DNA of 61,728 nucleotides from Mesobacillus persicus. GTDB lineage: Bacteria > Bacillota > Bacilli > Bacillales > Cytobacillaceae. Of the stretch, positions 8,266 through 16,547 are shown one piece after another (position 1 is the stretch's first letter; the number at the start of each line of letters is the position of its first letter). Location: the NCBI RefSeq assembly GCF_900109925.1, contig NZ_FOBW01000020.1:1-61728 (forward strand), written 5' to 3'. The position numbers were made by a program, and so were the translations under genes. The notes under the pieces are model-generated. The model was not told where the DNA came from. It saw nothing but the letters and a program-made list of their open reading frames with translations, and ran no database searches.

Positions 8266-8550
8266 TTACTTACCTTCGTAATAGGTCTTATCGAGTTGAA
8301 TTTGCCTTTCGTAACATTGTTGAATCCTAGCTATCAAACGATCCATTTCAGAAACAGGCAACTCCGATACTTCCATCATGCTATCAAATAATAATTCAAT
8401 TAGATCTCGATCATGTATGTTCCTTAAACATTCTAACTGTTGGTTGAGCATGTTCCGAAAGACGTATTTAGTATATTTTTCAAATGCTGCTCTTTTTCCA
8501 TGTGCAATACCACTATACCAATCATCAAAATTTTCAATTTTCCTTCCCAT
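8266..8550 (-). CDS. Uncharacterised 94-aa protein
   Basis: This is a predicted all-helical, charged protein beginning MGRKIENFDDWYSG, with three putative amphipathic helices and no membrane segment. GAGGAAG precedes the ATG. It lies immediately downstream of the decayed recombinase leader, where a recombinase gene would be expected by comparison with the locus at 3.9-5.6 kb, so it may be cargo left after loss of that module. No family is recognised. Confidence 0.5.
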   Translation of the reverse strand: MGRKIENFDDWYSGIAHGKRAAFEKYTKYVFRNMLNQQLECLRNIHDRDLIELLFDSMMEVSELPVSEMDRLIARIQQCYERQIQLDKTYYEGK

Positions 8551-8610
8551 TTTTCCACTTCTTCCTCAACTGATTTTATTACTAGCATTGTTTTTCATCG
8601 GGTTTTCGTA

Positions 8611-8769
8611 TTATATCGTAGATTCGTTTGGCGCTAAGGTGACTGTCAATCTATGGCGATCAATACAAAAAACTCCCACCCATCCTTTCTCAAAACCTGT
8701 TTGGTAAACTAACTCAATTGAAACCATTTTGATATCAGAGATTTGATTTCTTTTCTTCCCTTTCGTTAC
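8611..8769 (-). pseudogene. Decayed second copy of the 52-aa recombinase leader gene
   Basis: The frame reads TKGKKRNQISDIKMVSIELV then YQTGFEKGWVG, aligning with GRKRKQVSEIAVESIEFVYR and PGFEKEWAE of the intact copy at 5431-5589. The start codon is gone (GTA in place of ATG) and similarity stops after EKGW, where the nucleotide alignment suggests a frameshift. The recombinase gene that should follow is absent. Confidence 0.7.
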
Positions 8770-8870
8770 TCCCCCACATATTTCGACCTCAATTGTTAAG
8801 TAATCTTTGCAATCATCAGCTTTTTATTCATGATATTAAACACTTTTTCACTATTGTAAATAGGAATTCA

Positions 8871-9125
8871 TTTCTACTGAATACAATCAGCAGGTATGAT
8901 TTGCATTTATTCTAACTAGGCAAAACCTGTATGTATTTAAGTATTCGAACCAATACTCTCCGTCCTTATTAAACTGCTTTTTAACACCGGGCACCACATT
9001 CGCTTGTGATTACAGCCACAAGAATGTACCATCTCTGCCATCATTTTTACCAGCAGTTGCCCCGGAATTTACCATTCGCCGCCAAAGTGTTTACCAAAAG
9101 AAGTAGGTCAACGGTTTTGAAGTGA
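8871..9125. other. Gap without a recognisable gene
   Basis: No open frame of interest and no strong structure was seen between the duplicated recombinase upstream segment and the terminator at 9126. Confidence 0.4.
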
Positions 9126-9166
9126 AAAAGCCTAATCCTCCTTATCTTTACCGAGGAATTAGGCTT
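9126..9166 (-). terminator. Intrinsic terminator behind the DUF3231 gene pair
   Basis: AAAGCCTAAT and ATTAGGCTT arms, extended by CCTCC/GAGG, form a stem followed on the minus strand by CTTTTTC. It stands left of a TACTGCGCAGCAA repeat, as at three other places in the window, though here about 50 bp away instead of about 30. Confidence 0.7.
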
Positions 9167-9214
9167 AGGTCTTCCACAATCGGGCTAATTATGGGTTATC
9201 AATTTCTATTGAAT

Positions 9215-9275
9215 AGTATTCTTGTACTGCGCAGCAAAGATCCGGTTATAAATGACAGTCCTTGTTCAACTAAAG
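9215..9275. repeat. Cassette-end repeat, long form, copy A
   Basis: It contains AGTATTCTTGTACTGCGCAG followed by CAA, and more weakly the CTTGTTCAACTAAAGCA inner part. It aligns with copies at 11061, 17671 and 18471. No matching short-form partner was found to its right before 11 kb. Confidence 0.6.
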
Positions 9276-9303
9276 CAGATAGTTGAAGATTAGAAAAGTT
9301 TCT

Positions 9304-9774
9304 TTAAGCCTTGTAGATAATAACCAATTTATAAATAATAAACCCTATTAAAAGCCCAGGGACTAAAGAGAGTATAGGTAAAAAAACGGGACCAATTGTC
9401 ACTCCAAATATTTTTATTGAGGTTGAATATATTAAGCCTATTGTAATAAAGAAGGCTCCAAATACAAAAGGTATGTAGGAAAAGCAGTTCACTTTTCCAT
9501 CTGCATTACGGTATGCATCCCACATGGCAAACATATATAAACAAGGATAAAACATAAGCCATTGAAAGTTTGTAACGTCAATGGCTTTTTGTATTTCTCC
9601 TGTAAATGAATAAAGAATCGCTAAATTGAACTTGCTTAAAACATTAACAAGAATCTCCAAAAAAATGAACACGCATCCTTTAAATAAACTTCCATTTAGA
9701 AACTGACCGAACCCTGGTAGAGCTATACTCCATAATAAAGCCTCATGTTTTTTAGGCTTTCTAAAATCCTTCAC
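9304..9774 (-). CDS. Polytopic membrane protein, 156 aa
   Basis: The N-terminus KKHEALLWSIALPGFGQFLN resembles the TM2-like PGxGQFxNG motif found in small Firmicute membrane proteins. Four or more hydrophobic segments follow (about residues 10-30, 35-52, 70-90, 98-120 and 125-150). It uses a GTG start 11 bp after the DUF3231 gene and is cotranscribed with it. The function is unknown. Confidence 0.65.
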   Translation of the reverse strand: MKDFRKPKKHEALLWSIALPGFGQFLNGSLFKGCVFIFLEILVNVLSKFNLAILYSFTGEIQKAIDVTNFQWLMFYPCLYMFAMWDAYRNADGKVNCFSYIPFVFGAFFITIGLIYSTSIKIFGVTIGPVFLPILSLVPGLLIGFIIYKLVIIYKA

Positions 9775-9784
9775 CTTGTATCAC

Positions 9785-10792
9785 TCAATTCAACATTTGA
9801 TTGCGTTCTTCCATTTGAGGTGGTTCTTCCATCCAACCATTTTTAATCATTATTTTTGCACCTTTATGAGCATATTCAAATATATCTTTCATAAAAATAG
9901 TCATTTTAGCTGGTAAATCATTTCGTAAACTGAAGGCGGTACCTAATGAGCCACTTCCCATAGAAAAACTGCAAAAAAGACTTGTGCAATACATCATCAA
10001 TTTATCGGAAAATGGCGCTATTGTTGAACGGGTTGCATTACCACCTGATGTCTGCGGAGTTTGTATACCGCCTTGAAGAAAGGTTTCACTTAATTCCTTT
10101 ACAATACTTTTAGCAATCTCTGCTCCATCATTAAAGTAGCTTTTAACCTCTGCTTCATTTGCACATTGAGCAAAACCTATAATCATTTGAAGCCCAGAGA
10201 CATTTGATTCAATTGAATGATGAAGTTGAGCAACTTCCACTGTATTTAATGAACGTTTTTCGCTAAACGGATTTATGGAGAGTCCACCCAAGTAGCTGTT
10301 ATCTTTAACAAATTCAACTGACTTTGGCATTGAAACATGAGGAGATTTAACAAGCAACCCCTTTTCAAGCAAATATTGTGTACAAAGGTTGTAATACTTT
10401 TGAGTAATGGCAGTTAGATCTTTAAAAATCAGTACAATATCTTCTCGATAACTCATAGTTATATTTAACGAGTGAAGTCCCATACTAATTTCTTTCAATA
10501 GGCGAACAAACATGATGTCAAAACCATTATCATATAACTTTGGCACCTCTTTGTTAACATCTTGAGCAGTAAATCCAACTGGTATTACAGCCCCTTCATT
10601 TTGTAAAGTTTCTGTGATTTTACCAACATAGTTATCAATCTCCCCATATAAATTAGTCATAATCTCATTAGCCTTTTCATCATCGGCTTTCTCTATTAAG
10701 TATTCTAATATACGTAAAATCATTGTCTTTTCCTGATACGTAAGCCATAATACACCTAATTCAGATGAAGTAATTGCTGATTTTTCTGGCAT
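9785..10792 (-). CDS. DUF3231 family protein, 335 aa
   Basis: This is a soluble, largely helical protein of the DUF3231 family, found widely in spore-forming Bacillaceae and often in multiple copies. The duplicated-domain character is visible: two related helical halves, each starting with a long amphipathic segment, and the signatures LLEKGLLVKSPHVSMPKSVE and TIAPFSDKLMMYC. AGGAGG precedes the ATG. A broken paralogue lies at 15608-16105. The biochemical role of the family is not known. Confidence 0.8.
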   Translation of the reverse strand: MPEKSAITSSELGVLWLTYQEKTMILRILEYLIEKADDEKANEIMTNLYGEIDNYVGKITETLQNEGAVIPVGFTAQDVNKEVPKLYDNGFDIMFVRLLKEISMGLHSLNITMSYREDIVLIFKDLTAITQKYYNLCTQYLLEKGLLVKSPHVSMPKSVEFVKDNSYLGGLSINPFSEKRSLNTVEVAQLHHSIESNVSGLQMIIGFAQCANEAEVKSYFNDGAEIAKSIVKELSETFLQGGIQTPQTSGGNATRSTIAPFSDKLMMYCTSLFCSFSMGSGSLGTAFSLRNDLPAKMTIFMKDIFEYAHKGAKIMIKNGWMEEPPQMEERNQMLN

Positions 10793-10956
10793 ATATATAT
10801 CCTCCTAAAATTTACTCATTTTAGGTTTAGCATAAACTGGTATCTTAATTCGGTATTTTTTATAGTATTTCACTCATTGTTCATGGCAGGCACACAACTC
10901 GCGGATATGGTGTGATTATGGTTGCAGTGGATAATTGATAACTACCTCCCCTTCTA

Positions 10957-10990
10957 AGAGACAGGTCAAGTCTTTGATCTGTCTCTTCTT
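10957..10990 (+). terminator. Hairpin in the 10.8-11.2 kb intergenic region
   Basis: A 9-bp stem AAGAGACAG/CTGTCTCTT is followed on the plus strand by CTTGTTTTG. No plus-strand gene lies directly upstream, so its transcript is unknown. The rest of 10793-11016 holds nothing recognisable. Confidence 0.5.
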
Positions 10991-11016
10991 GTTTTGCACT
11001 ATCAGTAAAATAAAAA

Positions 11017-11127
11017 AGACGATCACTTTGAATGCAATCGTCTCTTAGATGGTTTATCTATTACAAGTATCTTTGTACTATACAGCAAATGTTTTTTTAG
11101 TTACTCTTGTTCAATATAAAGCACCCG
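11017..11127. repeat. Cassette-end repeat, long form with terminator, copy B
   Basis: A minus-strand terminator hairpin (AGACGAT/ATCGTCT, then TTTTTT) is followed by ACAAGTATCTTTGTACTATA, CAGCAA, AGTTACTCTTGTTCAATATA and AAGCACCC. The conserved core is slightly degenerate here (TACTATACAGCAA). Confidence 0.7.
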
Positions 11128-11198
11128 CTAAAGAATACATAAACAATAAATAGCCCATTATAACTGTGAAAAGGTATTTTTCGAGGAGATATAACATA

Positions 11199-11786
11199 AT
11201 GTCTTTAGTTAAAATAGTAACAACCTTAAAATTATTTTCGATAACTCCTAATTGGGATGAAATAATCAGACTACGTAGGCAAATTAGAGATCTGCTTATG
11301 GACTATTGGCTCACTAATAGTTTATTTTCTTTTAATTGGTGGCTACTTTTAACCACAACAATTATCTTTTTAATAATATGGCTCATCGTTCTTGATAAAA
11401 CAAGAATAATTGAAATTGCTTCGTTTGGTCTTTTGATAGGAACCACAGGTTTTATTTTAGATATTATCGGTATTGCATTAGTTTTATGGTCTTATCCTGA
11501 CAGCATAGTACCAGTGATACCTCCAATAATTGAAATTCATCATGTTCATTTGCCTATTTTTTATATGATAATTTATCAATTCTTTGATACTTGGCAATCA
11601 TTTTTAACAGCTATGATAATTACTTCATTTATTTTTTCTTTTGTTTTTGAACCATTGACGGAGTGGTTAGGTATTTACGAAGTATATAACTGGAAATACA
11701 TATATTCCTTCCCTATTTACATTTTTGGTGGCTGGATATTTAGGTGGACAATAATTAAGGTCAAACAAATCGAAAACAGAAGATAA
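11199..11786 (+). CDS. CBO0543-like membrane protein, 195 aa
   Basis: A polytopic protein with about five hydrophobic segments (residues 45-70, 78-105, 118-135, 140-160 and 170-188). Tryptophan- and proline-rich loops such as WSYPDSIVPVIPP and a C-terminal YEVYNWKYIYSFPIYIFGGW fit the CBO0543 family of Bacillaceae and clostridial membrane proteins of unknown role. GAGGAG lies 10 nt before the ATG at 11199; the frame extends 11 codons upstream without a better signal. It is the only gene in its repeat bracket. Confidence 0.65.
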   Translation: MSLVKIVTTLKLFSITPNWDEIIRLRRQIRDLLMDYWLTNSLFSFNWWLLLTTTIIFLIIWLIVLDKTRIIEIASFGLLIGTTGFILDIIGIALVLWSYPDSIVPVIPPIIEIHHVHLPIFYMIIYQFFDTWQSFLTAMIITSFIFSFVFEPLTEWLGIYEVYNWKYIYSFPIYIFGGWIFRWTIIKVKQIENRR

Positions 11787-11818
11787 AGCACTTCCTTTTA
11801 TTAGCGAGTGCTTTTTTT
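11785..11818 (+). terminator. Intrinsic terminator of the CBO0543-like gene
   Basis: AAAGCACT/AGTGCTTT stem with a 14-nt loop, followed by a run of T. Confidence 0.8.
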
Positions 11819-11836
11819 GCTCCTTTAGCTTGATTA

Positions 11837-11890
11837 CATTCACAAAGTTACCAAAAGTAAAAACATTTAGTGCGCAATATTTAGTCTACT
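11837..11890. repeat. Cassette-end repeat, short form, copy 1
   Basis: It reads ATTCACAAAGTT, then AAAAACATTTAGTGCGCAAT and ATTTAGTCTAC, aligning with the short-form copies at 16459, 18371 and 20466. In reverse complement its core corresponds to the TACTGCGCAGCAA core of the long form. Confidence 0.6.
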
Positions 11891-12181
11891 TCGCGGGAGG
11901 ACATAGGGACAGTTCACTGTCCCTGTTCCCACATATATAAATCCCTTACCATTCTCACTCGGTAACAGTTCGGGAAAAACGGGGACCCCAAAATTTCCAG
12001 CGGTCTTTTACGATTCACTCTATTCCTAGTTAATCCTCGCTTAGCTTCTTGGACCCATTTGGAACCTCTCTACATATTTTTCCTTTCCGAGTAATCGCTC
12101 TCCTTTGTGACAAGCCACTGTTGTGACTTGTCACAAAAATTATTTACTTAATGGTTTATCTAGTAATGATTTAAATCAAAA
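11891..12181. other. Gap with two palindromes, no gene
   Basis: GGGACAGttcaCTGTCCC (about 11904-11921) and a long stem TTTGTGACAAG/CTTGTCACAAA around 12110-12139 are visible. Neither has a clear U-tract. The second may mark the end of the nrdDG transcript. Confidence 0.4.
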
Positions 12182-12670
12182 TTACTTCTGATAACTTGTT
12201 TTACGTAACCCGTTATCTAATTCTATTATTTCTTGATTACTACTCCCTCTAAATTGAAGCGATAAATCACGTTTATCTATTTCAAATCGCCCATCAACAA
12301 TTACATCAATGTAAGTAAGTAGTTCTAGTTTATCTTCATCTTTACTAGCCTGTAATTCCTCTAACGTCCAACCTGTATATGCCCATATATTTTTACCATG
12401 TTCTTTTAAATCTCTAGCTACTTGTTTAACAACAGGAGCTTGATAGAAAGGATCTCCACCACTGAGAGTAATATCTGTAATAGGGTTTAGTGCTTCCTTC
12501 ACTATTTCTTTGACTGTCATTTCGGTCCCATTTTGTATATTCCACGATTTAGGATTATGGCATCCTTTGCAGAAGTGCTCACAACCAGCAAAAAATATAA
12601 CCGTTCTAACCCCCTCCCCATCTACTACGGAATCATGGTAGATGGAAAGCACTTTTGCAGTATCGGTCAC
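12182..12670 (-). CDS. nrdG: Anaerobic ribonucleoside-triphosphate reductase activating protein
   Basis: This radical-SAM activase uses S-adenosylmethionine and a [4Fe-4S] cluster to install the glycyl radical in NrdD. The cluster motif is FFAGCEHFCKGCHNPKSW (CxxxCxxC, about residues 29-36), and TLSGGDPFYQAP is the glycine-rich SAM-binding segment. Length (162 aa) is normal. Its start overlaps the nrdD stop by 4 bp (translational coupling). Confidence 0.95.
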   Translation of the reverse strand: MTDTAKVLSIYHDSVVDGEGVRTVIFFAGCEHFCKGCHNPKSWNIQNGTEMTVKEIVKEALNPITDITLSGGDPFYQAPVVKQVARDLKEHGKNIWAYTGWTLEELQASKDEDKLELLTYIDVIVDGRFEIDKRDLSLQFRGSSNQEIIELDNGLRKTSYQK

Positions 12671-14550
12671 GAGTGTTTCACCCGGTCTTCTTCCTCACTC
12701 GCTTTTGCGGTGTTCCATTGTTTCATTGTTCCTACCAAATATCCAGTTATTCGTCTAATGCGGTCAATTTTCTCTTCATTATCATTCCCACATTTAGGAC
12801 ATTCATTGTCAATGACCCCTGTATAGTTACATTGGTGGCATCGATCTACAGGATGATTTATACTTCCGTACCCTATGCCATTATCAGCCATAGCTTTTAC
12901 AATTCTATCCATAGCCTTAATGTTTTTGCATACATCTCCATCGACTTCGATATAACTAATGTGTCCAGCGTTTGTATACTTGTGAAATACTCCTTCTTTT
13001 TTGATTTTATCAATGACGCGGATGTTATAGTAAACAGGAACGTGAAATGAGTTTGTATAATAATTACGACTTGTTATTCCATCTATCTCACCGAATTCTT
13101 TTTTGTCTTGTTTAACGAAGTGCCCGCTTAGACCTTCTGCTGGTGTTGCGATTAGTGAATAGTTTAAATCATACACTTCTGCAGCTTCATCACATTTTTG
13201 GCGTAGAAAAGAAACAATTTCTTCGCCAAATTTTTGAGCCTCATCGCATTCACCATGATGTTTACCAGTTAATGCCTTCAAACACTCAGCTAGCCCAATA
13301 AATCCAATACTCAAACTACCTTGTTTTAGAATTTTGCCTACTGTATCGTTCGGACCTAATTGTTCACTATTCTTCCACACCCCTTGTCCATATAAGAAAG
13401 AGAAATCTTTAGCTGATTTTTCTGATTGGAAGCACATTCTGTCGTACAATTGTCTAATAACAACATTAGTGTACTTTTCGAGTGTTTTATAGAATTCGGA
13501 AACAGAATTTGAGATTAATGCAATTTTCACTAAGTTAAGGCTGGTAAAAGATAAATTCCCTCTTTCTATACTGGTTTGTTCTCCATGTCGATTGGCCATA
13601 ATCCTTGTACGACAACCCATATAAGCGACTTCTGTATCAGGTTCTCCTTCTCTGTAAAACTCGTAATTAAATGGTGCATCAATGAAACTGAAATTAGGGA
13701 ATAATCTCTTTGCGGTTGTTTCTAGACCTAATTGATATAAGTCGTAGTTTGGATCCGCTTCATAAAAATTGAAACCCTTTTTCATTTTAAAAATTTGGAT
13801 TGGGAAGATTGGTGTTTCTCCGTTACCTAAACCCTTCTTTGTAGCTAGCAAGATGTTTTTAATAATCATCCGACCTTCTTTACTGGTATCTGTTCCGTAA
13901 TTGATGGATGTGAATGGAACCTGCCCACCAGACCGTGAATGCATAGTATTTAAATTATGGATAAATGCCTCGCTCGCTTGATAGCATTGCTTGTCAGTTT
14001 CATCCCATGCTATCTCTTTCATTCTTTCTTCACTAATCGGTAGGTCGTATGACTTTAGTGTATCTAGTTCCTTTTCAAATGTTTTATTTACATAAGGTGC
14101 TAAATCAAAATCAAAAGCTTGGAAACTTTGACCTCCATGTTGTTGATTTTGGTTACTTTGAAAGATAATAGCCGCTAACGCCATAGCACTACTGATGGTT
14201 TTGGGTTCACGCATGTATCCGTGTCCTGTATTAAACCCATTTTTTAATATTTTCCCTAATGGTATCTGAGCACATGTGGTTGTTCCTGTGGCCATAAAAT
14301 CAAGGTCATGAATGTGGATAAAATTATCATCCATAGCTTCTAGAGCTTCATTTGAAAGTAGATATTCTTTTGCATAAGCTTTTGCACTTTCGCTTGCGAA
14401 TTTATTCATTTGTCCTAATGGAGAACGTCCATCTACATTTGCGTTTTCTAGTGTTAAATCTTGGTTGGAGTTTGAAACAATTTCGTGAAAAGAAGAGAAT
14501 AAAGTTTGGGAGGGATTCTCTCTTTTCTTTTCTAAGTGTTGAGTTGTCAT
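12667..14550 (-). CDS. nrdD: Anaerobic (class III) ribonucleoside-triphosphate reductase
   Basis: The catalytic subunit reduces ribonucleoside triphosphates to deoxy forms without oxygen. The C-terminus carries the zinc site (CHQCNYTG and CPKCGND) and the glycyl-radical loop RRITGYLVGT. The body has NrdD signatures such as TGTTTCAQIPLGK and HGGQSFQAFDFDLAPY. The ATG at 14550 follows AAGGGTGA and matches the usual N-terminus; a start 13 codons upstream has no better support. Expression is predicted to be controlled by NrdR and by a cobalamin riboswitch in the leader. Confidence 0.95.
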   Translation of the reverse strand: MTTQHLEKKRENPSQTLFSSFHEIVSNSNQDLTLENANVDGRSPLGQMNKFASESAKAYAKEYLLSNEALEAMDDNFIHIHDLDFMATGTTTCAQIPLGKILKNGFNTGHGYMREPKTISSAMALAAIIFQSNQNQQHGGQSFQAFDFDLAPYVNKTFEKELDTLKSYDLPISEERMKEIAWDETDKQCYQASEAFIHNLNTMHSRSGGQVPFTSINYGTDTSKEGRMIIKNILLATKKGLGNGETPIFPIQIFKMKKGFNFYEADPNYDLYQLGLETTAKRLFPNFSFIDAPFNYEFYREGEPDTEVAYMGCRTRIMANRHGEQTSIERGNLSFTSLNLVKIALISNSVSEFYKTLEKYTNVVIRQLYDRMCFQSEKSAKDFSFLYGQGVWKNSEQLGPNDTVGKILKQGSLSIGFIGLAECLKALTGKHHGECDEAQKFGEEIVSFLRQKCDEAAEVYDLNYSLIATPAEGLSGHFVKQDKKEFGEIDGITSRNYYTNSFHVPVYYNIRVIDKIKKEGVFHKYTNAGHISYIEVDGDVCKNIKAMDRIVKAMADNGIGYGSINHPVDRCHQCNYTGVIDNECPKCGNDNEEKIDRIRRITGYLVGTMKQWNTAKASEEEDRVKHS

Positions 14551-14620
14551 AAAAATCACCCTTCTTTTTGGTATTGGATTGACATTCATCTAATGCATTA
14601 CAATCAGAATTTCCAGGGAA

Positions 14621-14649
14621 TTAAAAATCCACTCATTAACTGAGTGGAT
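14621..14649 (-). terminator. Riboswitch expression-platform terminator of nrdDG
   Basis: A perfect 9-bp stem ATCCACTCA/TGAGTGGAT with a 5-nt loop is followed on the minus strand by TTTTTAA. It lies between the cobalamin aptamer and nrdD. A second hairpin (AAAAGGTA/TACCTTTT, about 14663-14684) lies between the two and may take part in switching. Confidence 0.8.
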
Positions 14650-14730
14650 GAATGAACAACTTAAAAAGGTACACAAATACCTTTTACGGCCATCGATTCA
14701 CCTTCCCAACTCCCGAGGAATTTGAAATAC

Positions 14731-14843
14731 TTCATAATGAGACAGGTATCTGACTTATGCTTATTAAGCAATTACAGTTGCGGGTACAGTTCCGGACTCT
14801 AACCGGATTCCCTTAAAAGCCAATCGGCATCTCATTATAAGGC
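14731..14843 (-). promoter_or_regulatory. Cobalamin riboswitch
   Basis: The minus-strand RNA contains the cobalamin-aptamer hallmarks in order: AAGGGAATCCGGT, AGTCCGGAACTGTACCCGC, AACTGTAA, and AAGTCAGATACCTG (B12-box region). The outer P1 helix pairs ATAATGAGA with TCTCATTAT. It precedes an intrinsic terminator and nrdD, so cobalamin binding should lower expression of nrdDG. Confidence 0.92.
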
Positions 14844-14846
14844 TAA

Positions 14847-14894
14847 ACACAATATGTAGTTGTCCTCCGATATTCAACACACAATATACAGAAC
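14847..14894 (-). promoter_or_regulatory. Tandem NrdR boxes
   Basis: Two sites, ACACAATATGTAGT (from 14847) and ACACAATATACAGA (from 14879), match the NrdR consensus and start 32 bp apart, the three-turn spacing typical of NrdR operators. They lie just upstream of the riboswitch, where the promoter of the leader is expected. Confidence 0.8.
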
Positions 14895-15207
14895 GATTTA
14901 ATAGTACATGTAATTAGTAGTAATATCAATTACTATTCATGTGGCGATTTTATGAACATAATTCATGTAAAGCATGACCAGAATTAAAAAAGTCATTAAA
15001 ATTACGTAACATAAAACCAAAAATCTTTGCTGTTTCATTCACCCTCTATTATTAAAAGAGGTGTTTTTGCAACTCTCCAGATTATAACTTTATTCTACTT
15101 TGGAAACCCTTCTTCCATAAAAGTGCCTGTTAACTCCATAAGGAATTTAACAAAAGCCCGTTAATCCTTACTGAATCAAACACACTTAAATAAGGAAATC
15201 CTTAAAA
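14895..15207. other. Intergenic region with one plus-strand hairpin
   Basis: No gene is seen. A TTGATA/TATTAA-like promoter for the nrd leader is possible on the minus strand near 14905-14935. A hairpin CACCCTCT...AGAGGTG followed by TTTTT (15040-15068) looks like a plus-strand terminator, but no plus-strand gene precedes it. Confidence 0.4.
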
Positions 15208-15405
15208 CTAATCATATCGTTTTGGTTTAAAATTTTTGACAATTATTCTTGTCAAGATAACCGATATTAAAATAGGAGATGTAGTAATTGCATTCTTAAG
15301 ATATTCATTTAGAGATGGATTAAAATACCAAAGTAACGCTTCAATTAATAGTGCAGAAACTGCATAAATTGTTAATGCTAATATTATCTGTTTACCTATC
15401 CCCAT
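15208..15405 (-). CDS. Small membrane protein, 65 aa
   Basis: Two hydrophobic helices (about residues 5-28 and 38-55) are separated by a short polar loop, with a basic C-terminus KNFKPKRYD. GGGGAGGCAAT precedes the ATG. No family is recognised. Confidence 0.55.
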   Translation of the reverse strand: MGIGKQIILALTIYAVSALLIEALLWYFNPSLNEYLKNAITTSPILISVILTRIIVKNFKPKRYD

Positions 15406-15607
15406 ATTGCCTCCCCATTTGAGCAGTAAAGTTTCAACTTTATTAGTTGTATCAAATCTTTAGTAAATGCTTATTCATACACAGATAGGTAAGGGTCTGA
15501 AGTTATCGGTCCCTTTTCCCCCTGTTCACACCGTACATAAAAATTTCGAATCTACGGAGTTCCAACTAATCCAATTCATTCTTTACTTGTTCACAATATG
15601 ACAAAGC

Positions 15608-16105
15608 ATGGCTCGAACGGAAGTGTTGGATCTCTTTTCAAATACGATTGACCTTACACGACAGTTATATAACAAATCGTTAAATGTATTATTAGAAAAA
15701 GGGTTATATTCAAGAGCTGCTTCTATTCCGATACCAAAGAAAGTTGATTTAATAGAAAAACAAGGGTATTTAACTGGTTGGTGTGGGGAGCGCCGCCCAA
15801 TAAATGCAATTGAAATTATGCACTTTTATAAAAATATGAAACGAAATGCTATTGGTAAATCGTTATTGCTAGGTTTTGGACAAACTGCTGGTTAACAAGA
15901 GGTGCGGAATTATATGGCTAGAGGATCTCAAATAGCGAGTAAAGTCGTGGAGTTTATGCCTCACATTTTATCAGAAGAAAACATTTCTGAAACACCAACT
16001 ATGGATTCCGAGATTCTCAAAACAACAACAGCCCCTTTTTCGGAAAAGCTAATGATGCAGGTGTCACAAATTGTTCACAATCAATTCTTCATCCATTACC
16101 ATTAA
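15608..16105 (+). pseudogene. DUF3231 family pseudogene
   Basis: The frame aligns with the intact DUF3231 protein at 9785-10792: LLEKGLYSRAASIPIPKKVD matches LLEKGLLVKSPHVSMPKSVE, and TAPFSEKLMM matches IAPFSDKLMM. It is broken by an in-frame TAA at 15893-15895, replacing a Glu codon of the intact copy. The N-terminal half is missing and the C-terminus is truncated after LMM. It is oriented opposite to the intact copy. Confidence 0.8.
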
Positions 16106-16157
16106 GTTGGTAAAATTGACTTTGCGTTTGTATTTTAATGCAAGGGGAAGAGTAATT

Positions 16158-16331
16158 ATGGAAACAACCCTACCATCTGTTTTAAATCCAAATGAACTCC
16201 TTAGTTATATCGAATTTTTGAGAAAAGACCTTATTAACAAAGGTTTACATTTCGGATTTAATGACGAACGAACAATACAGGCTAGTCAGGAACTAGATTA
16301 CTTTATATTTGAGTACCAAAGAATAACTTAG
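16158..16331 (+). CDS. Spo0E-family aspartyl-phosphate phosphatase, 57 aa
   Basis: Small Spo0E-like proteins dephosphorylate Spo0A-phosphate and delay sporulation. The family signature is complete: two helices, LLSYIEFLRKDLINKG and TIQASQELDYFIFEYQ, the latter with the catalytic SQELD motif. GGGGAAG precedes the ATG at 16158. The frame can be read 29 codons further upstream, but that part overlaps the DUF3231 remnant. Confidence 0.85.
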   Translation: METTLPSVLNPNELLSYIEFLRKDLINKGLHFGFNDERTIQASQELDYFIFEYQRIT

Positions 16332-16458
16332 TATTGCCACTAATCTTTTTAGGAATAATGATCAAATGGGAAATCACTGCCAATTTCATTTAACAGCAAA
16401 AAAGCCAACGAAATATCAGGTTGATCTTGCGGGAAAGCCTCCGTTCGCTTAAGTACAT

Positions 16459-16515
16459 CATTCCACAAACTCACCTAAAAATAAGGCTATTGTTACGCAG
16501 TATTAAGTCAAATAG
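16459..16515. repeat. Cassette-end repeat, short form, copy 2
   Basis: It contains TTCCACAAAC, CTAAAAATAAGGCTATTGTT and ACGCAGTATTAAGTCAAAT. It lies 33 bp beyond the end of the tyrosine recombinase gene. No long-form partner was found to its left before copy B at 11 kb. Confidence 0.55.
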
Positions 16516-16547
16516 ACAGCAACTTACTGAATCAAATACTTTTTATG

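Larger units (their letters stand above)
11017..11890. mobile_element. Candidate single-gene cassette (CBO0543-like gene between inverted repeats)
   Basis: A long-form repeat on the left and a short-form inverted partner on the right enclose one gene with its own terminator. No transposase is inside. The mobile nature is inferred from the recurrence of the same bracket around other single genes at 17.6-18.4 and 18.4-20.5 kb. Confidence 0.4.
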
